Source: Pseudomonas urmiensis (GTDB taxonomy: Bacteria; Pseudomonadota; Gammaproteobacteria; Pseudomonadales; Pseudomonadaceae). From it: DNA of 64,000 nucleotides. Below the pieces are notes generated by a model. That model was not told where the DNA came from and searched no databases. It worked only from the letters and a program-made list of their open reading frames with translations. The position numbers were made by a program, and so were the translations under genes. Position 1 is the first letter of the stretch. Each line of letters starts with the position of its first letter. Positions 21,046 through 30,204 of the stretch are shown here, in pieces. Location of the stretch: assembly GCF_014268815.2 (NCBI RefSeq), contig NZ_JABWRE020000001.1, forward strand, positions 4,717,001 through 4,781,000, written 5' to 3'.

Positions 21046-21222
21046 TGACGCGCTTCCTTGGATTCGTTGCCGGGGCTTTGCAGTTGTACGCCCCGCTGAT
21101 GGAGTGACATTAACAGCACATCACATATATCTATAAATCATATTTTTTCATTTGTTTATTCCATTTTTAATATAAAGCGAAACCAGCGATTGCGTGGGAG
21201 AAGGCTGCGTGGAAAACGGATT
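21046..21222. promoter_or_regulatory. ssu operon upstream region
   Basis: Between ssuE and the REP palindrome. The part at 21115-21180 is markedly AT-rich (ATCTATAAATCATATTTTTT, then the motif at 21155-21164), the normal look of a CysB-type sulfur promoter; a clear -10/-35 pair is not evident. Closer to the REP palindrome there are two degenerate 15-16-bp units starting TGCGTGG that mirror the tandem array on its other side. Confidence 0.45.
21155..21164 (+). promoter_or_regulatory. YTTATTCCAY motif, copy upstream of ssuE
   Basis: TTTATTCCAT, about 110 bp upstream of the ssuE start. Identical to the copies at 31334 and 57515. Confidence 0.45.
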
Positions 21223-21278
21223 GCGTGGGAGCGGGCTTGCCCCGCGATAGCTATCGCGGGGCAAGCCCGCTCCCACGC
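21223..21278. repeat. Perfect 56-bp REP palindrome
   Basis: Two REP cores joined head to head without any spacer: the 28 bp starting GCGTGGGAGCGGGCTTGCC are followed immediately by their exact reverse complement, centred on AGCT. Other REP pairs in this window have a 10-40-bp centre. Confidence 0.93.
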
Positions 21279-21369
21279 AGCCGCTCCTCCATGCAGCCCT
21301 TCTCCCATGCAGCCCTTCTCCCACGCAGCCCTTCCTCCACGTAGCCCGTCTTCCACTTAGCCCGTCTTC
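21274..21369. repeat. Tandem array of six 16-bp units
   Basis: Six consecutive 16-bp units of type CATGCAGCCCTTCTCC; units 2 and 3 are identical and units 4-6 diverge by a few bases each. The first unit begins inside the outer arm of the REP palindrome (CACGC), so the array looks like it grew from the end of the REP. Confidence 0.88.
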
Positions 21370-21402
21370 CAGGCCAACGCTGCCTGAGTTTCTCTCAGGC
21401 AT

Positions 21403-21426
21403 AAAAAAGGGCCGTCGAAACGGCCC
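21403..21426 (-). terminator. Rho-independent terminator of lsfA
   Basis: On the minus strand GGGCCG, loop TTTCGA, CGGCCC, then a run of six T. It lies 43 bp after the lsfA stop and separates lsfA from the ssu operon. Confidence 0.9.
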
Positions 21427-21468
21427 GAAGATCCCTGCTTGGCTAAGAGCAATGCAACGAGGAATAGC

Positions 21469-22107
21469 TTAACGATTCGGTTGTGGCGTCAGACGCAGAT
21501 AGGGCTTCACGGCACGGTAGCCTTTGGGGAAGCGCTGCTTGATTTCGTCTTCGTCCTTGAGCGACGGCACGATCACCACTTCGTCGCCGTCCTGCCAGTT
21601 ACCTGGGGTGGCGACCTTGTAGTTGTCGGTCAGCTGCAACGAGTCGATCACCCGCAGGATCTCATTGAAGTTGCGCCCGGTGCTGGCTGGATAGGTAATG
21701 GTCAGGCGCACTTTCTTGTTCGGATCGATCACGAACAGCGAGCGCACCGTCAGGGTGTCGTTGGCGTTGGGGTGGATCAGGTCGTACAGGTCGGAAACCT
21801 TGCGATCGGCGTCGGCGATGATCGGGAAGTTGACCACGGTGTTCTGCGTTTCGTTGATGTCATCGATCCATTTGTGGTGCGAGTCGACCGGGTCGACCGA
21901 CAGGGCGATGGCCTTGACCCCACGCTGGGCGAAGTCATCCTTGAGCTTGGCGGTCAGGCCCAGCTCGGTGGTGCACACCGGGGTGAAATCGGCAGGGTGC
22001 GAGAACAGCACGCCCCAGCTATTGCCCAACCACTCGTGGAAGCGAATCTTGCCAGCGCTGGAATCCTGTTCGAAATCGGGGGCGATGTCGCCGAGTTTGA
22101 GGCTCAT
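21469..22107 (-). CDS. lsfA: 1-Cys peroxiredoxin LsfA
   Basis: Thiol peroxidase of 212 residues, a Prx6-type enzyme induced under sulfate limitation in Pseudomonas. The peroxidatic cysteine is C45 in SHPADFTPVCTTELG, and there is no resolving cysteine motif near the C-terminus, as expected for the 1-Cys class. A C-terminal extension (PSLKDEDEIKQRFPKGYRAVKPYLRLTPQP) is typical of Prx6. It is transcribed on its own, with a terminator after it and an AT-rich promoter region before it. It probably protects cells from peroxide when sulfur, and hence thiol, is scarce. Confidence 0.95.
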   Translation of the reverse strand: MSLKLGDIAPDFEQDSSAGKIRFHEWLGNSWGVLFSHPADFTPVCTTELGLTAKLKDDFAQRGVKAIALSVDPVDSHHKWIDDINETQNTVVNFPIIADADRKVSDLYDLIHPNANDTLTVRSLFVIDPNKKVRLTITYPASTGRNFNEILRVIDSLQLTDNYKVATPGNWQDGDEVVIVPSLKDEDEIKQRFPKGYRAVKPYLRLTPQPNR

Positions 22108-22169
22108 GGTGCGGCTCCTGTGTCTGCGTTATGGGTTCAATGTGCCTGTCTTCGCTTCAAAACAAAAAG

Positions 22170-22187
22170 AATAAATATCGATTTATT
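22170..22187. promoter_or_regulatory. AT-rich palindrome in the lsfA promoter region
   Basis: AATAAAT, ATCG, ATTTATT: a perfect 7-4-7 inverted repeat 63 bp upstream of the lsfA start, within an AT-rich tract. Candidate operator or part of the promoter; the binding protein is unknown. Confidence 0.4.
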
Positions 22188-22224
22188 TATAACTAGAATG
22201 CATACGAAATCTTAGGCACAAAAA

Positions 22225-22250
22225 AGCCTCGCACTAGGCGAGGCTCTTTT
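22225..22250. terminator. Rho-independent terminator of the OprD-family porin gene
   Basis: AGCCTCGC, loop ACTAG, GCGAGGCT with A-rich and T-rich flanks on the two sides. It lies 15-40 bp beyond the porin stop on the minus strand. Confidence 0.92.
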
Positions 22251-22264
22251 TGTGCAACTGCGAC

Positions 22265-23626
22265 TTACATGAAGTTGTAAGTGTAGTTGACGATCAGACG
22301 GGTCTGATCCTGATCGGCTGGCGACTCACCTTCACCACGGTAGATGCCGTGGCGCAGGCTAGCGCCCAAGCCTTTGAAGGTGCCTTCCTGGATCACGTAG
22401 TCGATACGAGCATCACGCTCCCACTCGCTGTAGGTGCCGTGGCCAGACTCATTCCGGATATCAGTACCACGCAGGTAAGCGACGGATGCCTTCAGACCTG
22501 GCACACCAACGCGTGCAAAGTCATAGCTGTACTGGCCGAACGTGGTGTTAGTACCAGCACGTGCGAACTGGTTGATCATGCTATCGGTGAACAGGTAGAA
22601 GCTTGCGCCGCCCGCACCTTCCGAAGCCGAGTTCAAACCGTCTTTACGCACGTTGCCCTGGTTCAGCCAGACGAAGCCACCGTCATCACTAACTTGCTGG
22701 TGACCCAGCATGAGGGAGTGACCGCCGAGGGTATAAGTGAACATGGCGCTCCAGGTCTTGTTATCGACCTCGCCGGGATTCTTGGCATAACCACCGTTGT
22801 TACCGAAGTTATAGCCGCCACCGTCGCCATTCTTGCCGTCGCTGCTGCTGTCGAAGTAGCGCAGATCAGTCTTGAACGACTGGTCATCGGCGATTTTGAA
22901 GACGTGAGTCGCACCCAGGAAGTGCTGCTTGTAGAAGTCTTCCAGGTTCGAGTAGTAGTACTGCAGGGTAAGGTCTGGGGTGAGCTTGTAGTCCAGGCCA
23001 CCGTAGCGGAACTTGTTGCTATCGTTGTAGGCGCCAGAGCCCGAAACAGAAAGACCCGTACGGTTGCTCGAGGCACGACCCATAGCGTGGGTCAGCTGAC
23101 CCGCGTTGATGGTCAGGTTGTCGATTTCTTTCGAGGTGATGGTGCCACCCTCGAAGGTCTGCGGGAGGACACGACCGTCGTTGGCAACCAGGATCGGAAG
23201 GTTCGGCGCAAGGGCACTACCGAAATGCGCTTCAGTCTTCGAGAAGCGAGCCTTGGCGTTGGCACCGAAACGAGCCCACTGGTTTACCGAAGAGCCGTTG
23301 CTAGCGTCAGGCATGAAACCGCTTTTGTGGTAACCACGGCCACCGTCCAGGTGGATACCCCACACCGCTTGAGCATCAACACCAAAGCCTACAGTGCCTT
23401 CAGTGAAGCCCGAAATGTAGTCAAGCTTGAAGCCTTGACCAGTCTCGCGCTGATCCGGACGCTTGAAGTTAGTAGAGCTGCTAGCGTGAGCTTCACGGTT
23501 ATCGTTGTCGTAGTACATGGTGCGCGAGCTCAGGGACAGCTTGCTGTCCTCAACGAAACCAGCAGCGCCTGCTTGTTGGGCGAGAACCCCCAGTGCCACG
23601 GCCAGAGCCAGGCTGGACTTGTACAT
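22265..23626 (-). CDS. oprE: OprD-family outer-membrane porin (OprE-like)
   Basis: Outer-membrane substrate-specific porin of 453 residues. A signal peptide is followed by AGFVEDSKLSLSSRTMYYDND, the typical OprD-family mature N-terminus; the barrel shows alternating aromatic strands and ends NYTYNFM with a near-terminal aromatic. The family imports small acids, amino acids and similar nutrients. In P. putida an OprE-type porin sits between lsfA and tauA, which suggests a role in organosulfur uptake, but the substrate is not shown. It has its own terminator and a long upstream region. Confidence 0.88.
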   Translation of the reverse strand: MYKSSLALAVALGVLAQQAGAAGFVEDSKLSLSSRTMYYDNDNREAHASSSTNFKRPDQRETGQGFKLDYISGFTEGTVGFGVDAQAVWGIHLDGGRGYHKSGFMPDASNGSSVNQWARFGANAKARFSKTEAHFGSALAPNLPILVANDGRVLPQTFEGGTITSKEIDNLTINAGQLTHAMGRASSNRTGLSVSGSGAYNDSNKFRYGGLDYKLTPDLTLQYYYSNLEDFYKQHFLGATHVFKIADDQSFKTDLRYFDSSSDGKNGDGGGYNFGNNGGYAKNPGEVDNKTWSAMFTYTLGGHSLMLGHQQVSDDGGFVWLNQGNVRKDGLNSASEGAGGASFYLFTDSMINQFARAGTNTTFGQYSYDFARVGVPGLKASVAYLRGTDIRNESGHGTYSEWERDARIDYVIQEGTFKGLGASLRHGIYRGEGESPADQDQTRLIVNYTYNFM

Positions 23627-23911
23627 GTTTTGCTCCTCTACGTTCTAATTTTTGTGTATCTCAGGCGGCGGGATCTGCTGCCCCGCTCTGCCGTGGATGG
23701 GCGATTTAGTCCCAAAGTGTGACCGTGAAGTCAATCATTTCTAATCGTTTCACGACTTTGGTCTAAGACGCCACCTGCGCTACAGGATAATGACAATCCT
23801 ATAAATCCAAAATGACTGTTTTATGAATCTGTAAGACTTTTGCGGAATATCCTAGGAACCTTTACTACCAAAAGTTGTATCGGCGACCCCGTATAGAGCT
23901 TTAGGTTATTT

Positions 23912-23923
23912 GCAAACGTTTGC
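23912..23923. promoter_or_regulatory. Palindrome GCAAACGTTTGC, LacI/GalR-type operator candidate
   Basis: Perfect 12-bp palindrome with a central CG, the layout favoured by LacI/GalR-family repressors. It lies 286 bp upstream of the porin start and 7 bp from a YTTATTCCAY motif. Confidence 0.4.
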
Positions 23924-23930
23924 TCATAAC

Positions 23931-23940
23931 CTTATTCCAC
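23931..23940 (+). promoter_or_regulatory. YTTATTCCAY motif, copy between the porin gene and tauA
   Basis: CTTATTCCAC, identical to the minus-strand copy between sftP and sftR at 54140. Confidence 0.42.
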
Positions 23941-24007
23941 AACGATCTGTAGGGCCGCGAAAGGCTAGCAGGCGATTCTGATTTTTCCAGGCAAGAAGGT
24001 TGTCAGT

Positions 24008-24108
24008 GCGGGCCTCATCGCGGGGCAAGCCCGCTCCCACGCAGAGCCCGAAACCGTGAGGACGACCCAGATTGCGTGGGAGCGGGCTTGCCCCGCGATG
24101 AGGCCCGC
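24008..24108. repeat. Inverted REP pair
   Basis: Facing REP copies with arms GCGGGCCTCATCGCGGGG and CCCCGCGATGAGGCCCGC around a 45-bp centre, 115 bp upstream of tauA. Confidence 0.92.
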
Positions 24109-24223
24109 AGGCTTAAAGCATTTGGCTCCTAAGCTAATGCTAAAAAGTTATTTATTTACGATTTCTTAGATCATCTAGTCTTCTCGCCATAATCATCCCG
24201 ATTGCCTGACGAGGAGTTCAACC

Positions 24224-25195
24224 ATGATCCCGCACACTCCGCTGCGCCTGTTCGCCGCCCTGACCCTCGCCAGCACCAGCTGGTTCGCCCAGGCAGCCGA
24301 CCTGACCGTCGCTTACCAGACCACCGTCGACCCAGCCAAGGTGGCCCAGGTCGATGGCGACTATGAAAAAGCCAGCAAGGCCAGCATCGACTGGCGCAAG
24401 TTCGACAACGGCGCCGACGTGATCACCGCCGTCGCCTCGGGCGATGTGCAAATCGGCTACCTCGGTTCCAGCCCACTGGCTGCTGCCGCCACCCGCAAGC
24501 TGCCAGTGGAAACCTTTCTGATCGCTACCCAGATCGGCGCCGGTGAAGCGCTGGTCGCCCGCGACAGCATCAAGACCCCGCAAGACCTGATCGGCAAGAA
24601 AGTCGCGGTGCCGTTCGTCTCCACCGGCCATTACAGCCTGCTTGCCGCACTGAAGGCGTGGAACATCGACCCCTCCAAAGTGCAGATCCTCAACCTCGCG
24701 CCACCGGCAATCATCGCGGCCTGGAAGCGCGGCGACATCGATGCCACCTACGTGTGGGACCCAGCACTGGGCGTGGCCAAGGAAAACGGCAAGGTACTGA
24801 TCACCTCCGGTGAACTGGCGCACAAAGGCGCACCGACTTTCGACGCCTGGATCGTGCGCAAGGACTTCGCCGACAAGCATCCAGAGGTGGTCAAGGCCTT
24901 CGCCAAAGTGACCCTCGACGCCTACGCCGACTACCGCAAAGACCCCAAAGCCTGGCTGGCCAACCCTGACAACGTGGCCAAGCTGGCCAAGCTCTCGGGC
25001 GCCAAGTCCACGGACATCCCGGTCCTGCTGGAAGGCAACGTCTATCCGCTGGCCGCCGACCAGGCCAATGCCCTCGGTGCTCCGACCACCCAGGCGCTGA
25101 CCGACACCGCCACCTTCCTCAAGCAACAAGGCAAGGTCGATGCGGTACTGCCGGACTATTCGCCCTACGTCAGCGCCAAATACCTCCCCAACTGA
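24224..25195 (+). CDS. tauA: Taurine-binding periplasmic protein
   Basis: Binding protein of 323 residues with a signal peptide (cleavage predicted after WFAQA, before [13 protein letters not shown]). [36 protein letters not shown] and [11 protein letters not shown] are family hallmarks. It feeds taurine to TauBC. First gene of tauABCD; GAGGAG lies 9 bp upstream. Confidence 0.96.
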   Translation: MIPHTPLRLFAALTLASTSWFAQAADLTVAYQTTVDPAKVAQVDGDYEKASKASIDWRKFDNGADVITAVASGDVQIGYLGSSPLAAAATRKLPVETFLIATQIGAGEALVARDSIKTPQDLIGKKVAVPFVSTGHYSLLAALKAWNIDPSKVQILNLAPPAIIAAWKRGDIDATYVWDPALGVAKENGKVLITSGELAHKGAPTFDAWIVRKDFADKHPEVVKAFAKVTLDAYADYRKDPKAWLANPDNVAKLAKLSGAKSTDIPVLLEGNVYPLAADQANALGAPTTQALTDTATFLKQQGKVDAVLPDYSPYVSAKYLPN

Positions 25196-25208
25196 TCCGG
25201 AGCCTGTC

Positions 25209-26003
25209 ATGGCCTTGCTTGAACTGGAGCGCATCAGCGCACAGTACCCCGGCGCCGCCACCCCGGTGCTGGCCGACATCAACCTGAGCCTGGGTCCACG
25301 CCAGCTGCTGGTGGCCCTGGGGCCATCGGGCAGCGGCAAGACCTCGCTGCTCAACCTGATCGCCGGCTTCGTCGCCCCCAGCGGCGGACGCATCACCCTT
25401 GACGGCGTGCCGGTGCAAGGCCCCGGCGCCGAACGTGGGGTGGTGTTCCAGGACGACGCCCTGCTGCCTTGGCAGGATGTGCTCGGCAACGTTGCCTTTG
25501 GCCTGGAACTGGCCGGCGTAGCGCGCGCCGAGCGCGAGGCGAAAGCCCGCGAAATGCTCGCGCTGGTCGACCTGGCAGACTTTGCCGAACGGCGTATCTG
25601 GCAGCTTTCCGGTGGTCAGAAACAGCGCGTGGGCCTGGCCCGGGCACTGGCGGCCAACCCCCGCGTGCTGCTGATGGACGAGCCGTTTGGCGCACTCGAC
25701 GCCTTTACCCGCGAACAGATGCAAGAGCTGTTGTTGCAGGTCTGGCAGCGCACTGCCAAGCCAGTGTTCCTGATCACCCACGATATTGAAGAAGCGGTTT
25801 TCCTCGCCAGCGAACTGGTGTTGCTGGCGCCCAATCCCGGTCGCGTGGTCGAGCGCCTGCAACTGGACTTCGGCCAGCGCTACGCCGCCGGTGAATCGGC
25901 GCGGGCGATCAAGTCCGATCCGCGCTTCATCGAAACCCGCGAGCACGTGCTGGCGCGGGTGTTCTCGCAACGCGAATCCACCCGCCGGGAGGCGTCCCTA
26001 TGA
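25209..26003 (+). CDS. tauB: Taurine ABC transporter ATPase
   Basis: ATPase of 264 residues with Walker A GPSGSGKT, signature [15 protein letters not shown], Walker [17 protein letters not shown] and H-loop [10 protein letters not shown]. The ATG at 25209, 13 bp after the tauA stop, is correct; the frame stays open further upstream within tauA. It overlaps tauC by 4 bp. Confidence 0.96.
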   Translation: MALLELERISAQYPGAATPVLADINLSLGPRQLLVALGPSGSGKTSLLNLIAGFVAPSGGRITLDGVPVQGPGAERGVVFQDDALLPWQDVLGNVAFGLELAGVARAEREAKAREMLALVDLADFAERRIWQLSGGQKQRVGLARALAANPRVLLMDEPFGALDAFTREQMQELLLQVWQRTAKPVFLITHDIEEAVFLASELVLLAPNPGRVVERLQLDFGQRYAAGESARAIKSDPRFIETREHVLARVFSQRESTRREASL

Positions 26004-26839
26004 GCAGCCTTGAATTGCCCGTCGCCGGCAAACCCACCCGCCAGAGCAAGTCCGTGATCAAGCTGCGCCGATCACTGCCGACCCGCTGGATCAGTGCCCT
26101 GACCCTGACCGCGCTGCTCGTACTGTGGTGGCTGGTGACCGCCGCGGGCTGGGTCGAGCCGTTGTTCCTGCCGTCACCTGCCTACATCCTGGCCAAGGCC
26201 TGGGTGCTGCTGACCCAGGGCTACATGGACGCCAGCCTGTGGCAGCACCTGGGCGCGAGCCTGGGGCGGATCGGCCTGGCACTGGCGGCGGCGACCCTGA
26301 CCGCGATCCCGGTGGGCATCGCCATCGGCTACAACCGCATCGCCCGCGGCATTCTCGATCCGCTGATCGAGTTCTACCGGCCGATCCCACCGCTGGCCTA
26401 CCTGCCGCTGATCGTGATCTGGTGCGGCATTGGCGAGTTGTCCAAGGTGCTGCTGATCTACCTGGCGATCTTCGCCCCGATCGCCATCGCCACCGCTACC
26501 GGGGTGCGCACCGTCGACCCGGCCAAACTGCGCGCCGCGCAGTCGTTGGGCGCGAGCAAAGCGCAGCTGATCCGCCATGTGATCCTGCCCAGCGCCCTGC
26601 CCGACATCCTCACCGGTATCCGTATCGGCCTGGGCGTCGGCTGGTCGACCCTGGTCGCCGCCGAGCTGATCGCCGCCACCAGTGGCTTGGGCTTCATGGT
26701 GCAGTCGGCGTCGCAGTTCCTCGTCACCGACGTGGTGGTGCTGGGCATATTGTTGATTGCCCTGATCGCCTTCGCCCTGGAGATGGGCCTGCGCGCCCTG
26801 CAACGCAAGCTGGTGCCCTGGCACGGACAAAGCTACTGA
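26000..26839 (+). CDS. tauC: Taurine ABC transporter permease
   Basis: Inner-membrane permease of 279 residues with about six helices. The EAA loop reads [25 protein letters not shown]. The N-terminal ~35 residues are basic and cytoplasmic ([17 protein letters not shown]). It overlaps tauB by 4 bp and is followed 52 bp later by tauD. Confidence 0.95.
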   Translation: MSSLELPVAGKPTRQSKSVIKLRRSLPTRWISALTLTALLVLWWLVTAAGWVEPLFLPSPAYILAKAWVLLTQGYMDASLWQHLGASLGRIGLALAAATLTAIPVGIAIGYNRIARGILDPLIEFYRPIPPLAYLPLIVIWCGIGELSKVLLIYLAIFAPIAIATATGVRTVDPAKLRAAQSLGASKAQLIRHVILPSALPDILTGIRIGLGVGWSTLVAAELIAATSGLGFMVQSASQFLVTDVVVLGILLIALIAFALEMGLRALQRKLVPWHGQSY

Positions 26840-26849
26840 TGCTGACTGA

Positions 26850-27725
<876 letters not shown>

Positions 27726-27774
27726 GTCCGGATGGCAGGGAGATACGAGCAATACGGTGTAGCGTGAGAGCTGG

Positions 27775-27925
27775 GAACGTGGGGCTGGGAGCGTGGGAGC
27801 GGGAGCGTGAGCGTGAGCGTGGGAGCGGGCTTGCCCCGCGATAGCGCGCGTGAACTCACCATCGCTATCGCGGGGCAAGCCCGCTCCCACGCTTCTAGCT
27901 TCTAGCTTCTAGCGGCTAGCTCCTC
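27775..27925. repeat. REP pair with short tandem repeats on both sides
   Basis: The REP pair itself is 27817-27892. To its left lies a purine-rich run of GAGCGT/GGGAGC units (27786-27816), to its right three tandem TTCTAGC units (27893-27913) followed by GGCTAGC. Both flanks look like slippage products of the REP ends. Located between the convergent tauD and BCCT genes. Confidence 0.88.
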
Positions 27926-27952
27926 CCATCCTGCTCGATCCTCCGCTCGCAG

Positions 27953-29950
27953 CTACCTGACCAAGTGCAAGAACTGCATATGCCGCTCGTACTGGTCGAG
28001 GATGTCGTTGATGATCTGCTCCTTGCTGTAGCCCACCAGGTCATAGTTCTGGCTACCTTCGGCCAGATGCACCTCGGCCCGGTAGTAACGACGGTTCTTC
28101 AAGTCCTGGGCACCCAACCCACCCAGCGCGAAGGACGGGGTGAAATACCCACGCATCTGCACCTGGTAGATAAACGGCTGTTCCTCGCCATGGCCGATCT
28201 TCAAGCTGACGTTGTCATGGCTCGGGTCATCCTGGGTAATCAGCACCAGGCCCTTCTGCTCGAACACCTCGCGCACCTCGGCAATCGCCGGACGCACGAC
28301 ATCGTCCATGAACCGGTACACCTCATCGCGTGAAGGGAAATGCACCGCCTGGCTCAAGCGTTGCCGCCAGCCACCCCGGCCGCGGCGCGACTGGGCGAAC
28401 GGCGCCAGCGAGTGCATCTGCGCGATCTGCCGTTGCGACTCCAGGTAGAACGCCTTGTGCAGCCCCCACATCATGCACAGCAAGATCAGCGAGAACGGCA
28501 ACGAGGTCAGTACCACGGCAGATTTGAGCGAATCGATACTGCCGGCGAACAACAAGCTGCTGGTGATCAGCGCAGTCATCGCGCCCCAGAAGATCCGCAG
28601 CCAGTTCGGGCCATCTTCGTCGGCGTTGCCATCCTTGGCCGACAGGGTCGAAAGCACCACCGTGCCGGAATCTGCCGAGGTGACGAAGAACACGAAGCTG
28701 ATGAACACCGTCACGGCGATCACCGTCTTGCTCCAAGGGTAGGTTTCCAGCAGCAAGTACAGGCTCATCGACGGGTTATCCAACGCCGACTGGCCGAGCG
28801 CGGTCATGCCGTGGTTGATCACCTGGTCCAGGGCGCTGTTGCCGAAGATCGACATCCACGCCAGGGTGAAGCCCAGCGGAATCAGCAGCACGCCGAAGAC
28901 GAACTCGCGGATGGTCCGGCCACGCGAGATCCGCGCGATGAACAAGCCCACGAACGGCGCCCAGGCAATCCACCAAGCCCAGTAGAAGACTGTCCAGCCA
29001 CCCAGCCAGTCGCGGTTCTCGCCGTAGGCATAAACGTCGAAGCTCTTGCGCGGCAAGGCGCCGAGGTAGTCGCCCAGGTTCTGGATCAAGGTATTGAACA
29101 GGTGCTGGGTGGGCCCTGCGAACAGCACGAACAACAGCAGCGCACAGGCCAGGAACAGGTTGATGTCGGACATCACCCGCACACCCTTCTCCACCCCGGC
29201 GACCGCCACGGCCACCGCCGCGCCCATCATCAAGGTGATGAGGATGACCTGCACCCACTGGCTATGATCGATGCCGAACAGGTAATCCAGGCCAGCATTG
29301 AGGTGCAGCACACCAAAGCCCATGTCGGCGCCCAGGCCAAACACCGTGGCGATGATGCCAAAGCCGTCCACTGCGTAACCGATCGGGCCGTTGATGCGTT
29401 TGCCAATCAACGGATACAGCGCCGAGCGCAACGCCAGCGGCAGGTTATGGCGATAGGCAAAGTACGCCAGCGCCATGCCGACGAAGGCGAACACGCCCCA
29501 GCCATGCAGGCCCCAATGCAGGAACAGCACCTGCATCGCCTGCCGCCCAGCCTCGGCGGTACCGCCTTCGCCTTGCGGCGGTTGGAGCATGTGGGTCAGG
29601 GGTTCGGAGACGCAGAAGAAGAACAAGGTGATGCTGATGCCTGCGGCGAACAGCATGCCGGCCCACGACAGGTAACTGAACTCGGGTTCGTCGTGGTCGG
29701 CACCGAGCTTGATCTTGCCGTAGCCAGACAAGGCGGTGACCACCACGAAGACCAGGTACAGGGTCATCGCCAGCATGTAGTACCAGCCGACCGTATTGGC
29801 CGCCCAGTTCTGTGCCGCGAGCAGCCAATCGCCTGCCGCTTGAGGGTTGGCAATGACCACCAGGCCGAAGATCAGGATGAAACTTGCCGCGAAATAGAAC
29901 ACCGGAGGGTTCATGCGGATATTGCTGGAAGAGGTGGAAGGTGCACTCAT
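27953..29950 (-). CDS. BCCT-family choline/glycine-betaine transporter
   Basis: Secondary transporter of 665 residues with 12 predicted helices and a long C-terminal cytoplasmic domain of about 140 residues (from PSRDEVYRFMDDVVRP on), as in BetT-type carriers, where the tail senses osmotic state. The conserved Trp-rich BCCT segment FYWAWWIAWAPFVGLFIARISRGRTIREF is present. Likely substrates are choline, betaine or carnitine; taurine-like or sulfonium compounds (DMSP) are also carried by some relatives, which would suit the sulfur neighbourhood. GGAGG lies 11 bp before the ATG. A possible TetR-type operator lies upstream. Confidence 0.9.
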   Translation of the reverse strand: MSAPSTSSSNIRMNPPVFYFAASFILIFGLVVIANPQAAGDWLLAAQNWAANTVGWYYMLAMTLYLVFVVVTALSGYGKIKLGADHDEPEFSYLSWAGMLFAAGISITLFFFCVSEPLTHMLQPPQGEGGTAEAGRQAMQVLFLHWGLHGWGVFAFVGMALAYFAYRHNLPLALRSALYPLIGKRINGPIGYAVDGFGIIATVFGLGADMGFGVLHLNAGLDYLFGIDHSQWVQVILITLMMGAAVAVAVAGVEKGVRVMSDINLFLACALLLFVLFAGPTQHLFNTLIQNLGDYLGALPRKSFDVYAYGENRDWLGGWTVFYWAWWIAWAPFVGLFIARISRGRTIREFVFGVLLIPLGFTLAWMSIFGNSALDQVINHGMTALGQSALDNPSMSLYLLLETYPWSKTVIAVTVFISFVFFVTSADSGTVVLSTLSAKDGNADEDGPNWLRIFWGAMTALITSSLLFAGSIDSLKSAVVLTSLPFSLILLCMMWGLHKAFYLESQRQIAQMHSLAPFAQSRRGRGGWRQRLSQAVHFPSRDEVYRFMDDVVRPAIAEVREVFEQKGLVLITQDDPSHDNVSLKIGHGEEQPFIYQVQMRGYFTPSFALGGLGAQDLKNRRYYRAEVHLAEGSQNYDLVGYSKEQIINDILDQYERHMQFLHLVR

Positions 29951-30048
29951 TGCGCAGGCACCTCCACGCGGGGCGTGAGGTAGAAATTGAACGGGTTCAG
30001 CAAAGGCTATTCCTCCTGTTGAACACCGGCAGCGACCAGCGTTTTACT

Positions 30049-30064
30049 TTGAACAAGCGTTCAA
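30049..30064. promoter_or_regulatory. Inverted repeat TTGAAC-N4-GTTCAA, candidate TetR/BetI-type operator
   Basis: Perfect 6-4-6 inverted repeat 98 bp upstream of the BCCT transporter start. TTGAAC..GTTCAA half-sites are common for TetR-family repressors such as BetI, which control choline transporters; the assignment is inference. Confidence 0.42.
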
Positions 30065-30108
30065 GTTAAACATGGATCGGTATTCATTGCGACCCGCAAC
30101 ACCCGCCC

Positions 30109-30182
30109 GCAGGAGCGGGCTTGCCCCGCGATAGCGGCGATGCATTCACCCTCGCTGTCGCAGATCAAGCCCTCTCCCACGC
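30109..30182. repeat. Inverted REP pair, right copy degraded
   Basis: Left copy AGGAGCGGGCTTGCCCCGCG is intact; the right copy reads GCAGATCAAGCCCTCTCCCA and has lost several bases. It lies between the promoter region of the BCCT gene and the 3' end of epsC. Confidence 0.85.
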
Positions 30183-30204
30183 TCTATCTCGGCACTATCG
30201 ATTA

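Larger units (their letters stand above)
23627..24223. promoter_or_regulatory. Divergent upstream region of the porin gene and tauABCD
   Basis: 597 bp without a gene. From left to right: a stretch rich in A and T around 23700-23900 that should hold the porin promoter; a perfect palindrome at 23912-23923; a YTTATTCCAY motif copy; a REP pair at 24008-24108; and an AT-rich tauA promoter region with a possible -10 CATAAT at 24188-24193 and GAGGAG 9 bp before the tauA ATG. I see no small ORF with a convincing ribosome-binding site. Confidence 0.5.

Noticed and set aside
20980..21108. 41-codon ORF ([14 protein letters not shown]...) overlapping the ssuE start, ending in two Cys codons
   Set aside because: No ribosome-binding site, and most of it lies inside ssuE in another frame; the terminal Cys codons are not enough to argue for attenuation.
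21148..21402. 84-codon ORF with internal repeats across the ssuE-lsfA gap
   Set aside because: It is a translation of REP and 16-bp tandem repeats, not a protein gene.
22250..23722. 490-codon open frame opposite the OprD-family porin gene
   Set aside because: Antisense shadow; the porin on the other strand has signal peptide, barrel and terminator.
28340..29983. 547-codon open frame opposite the BCCT transporter gene
   Set aside because: Antisense of a membrane-protein gene; His/Gln/Arg-rich translation without domain features.
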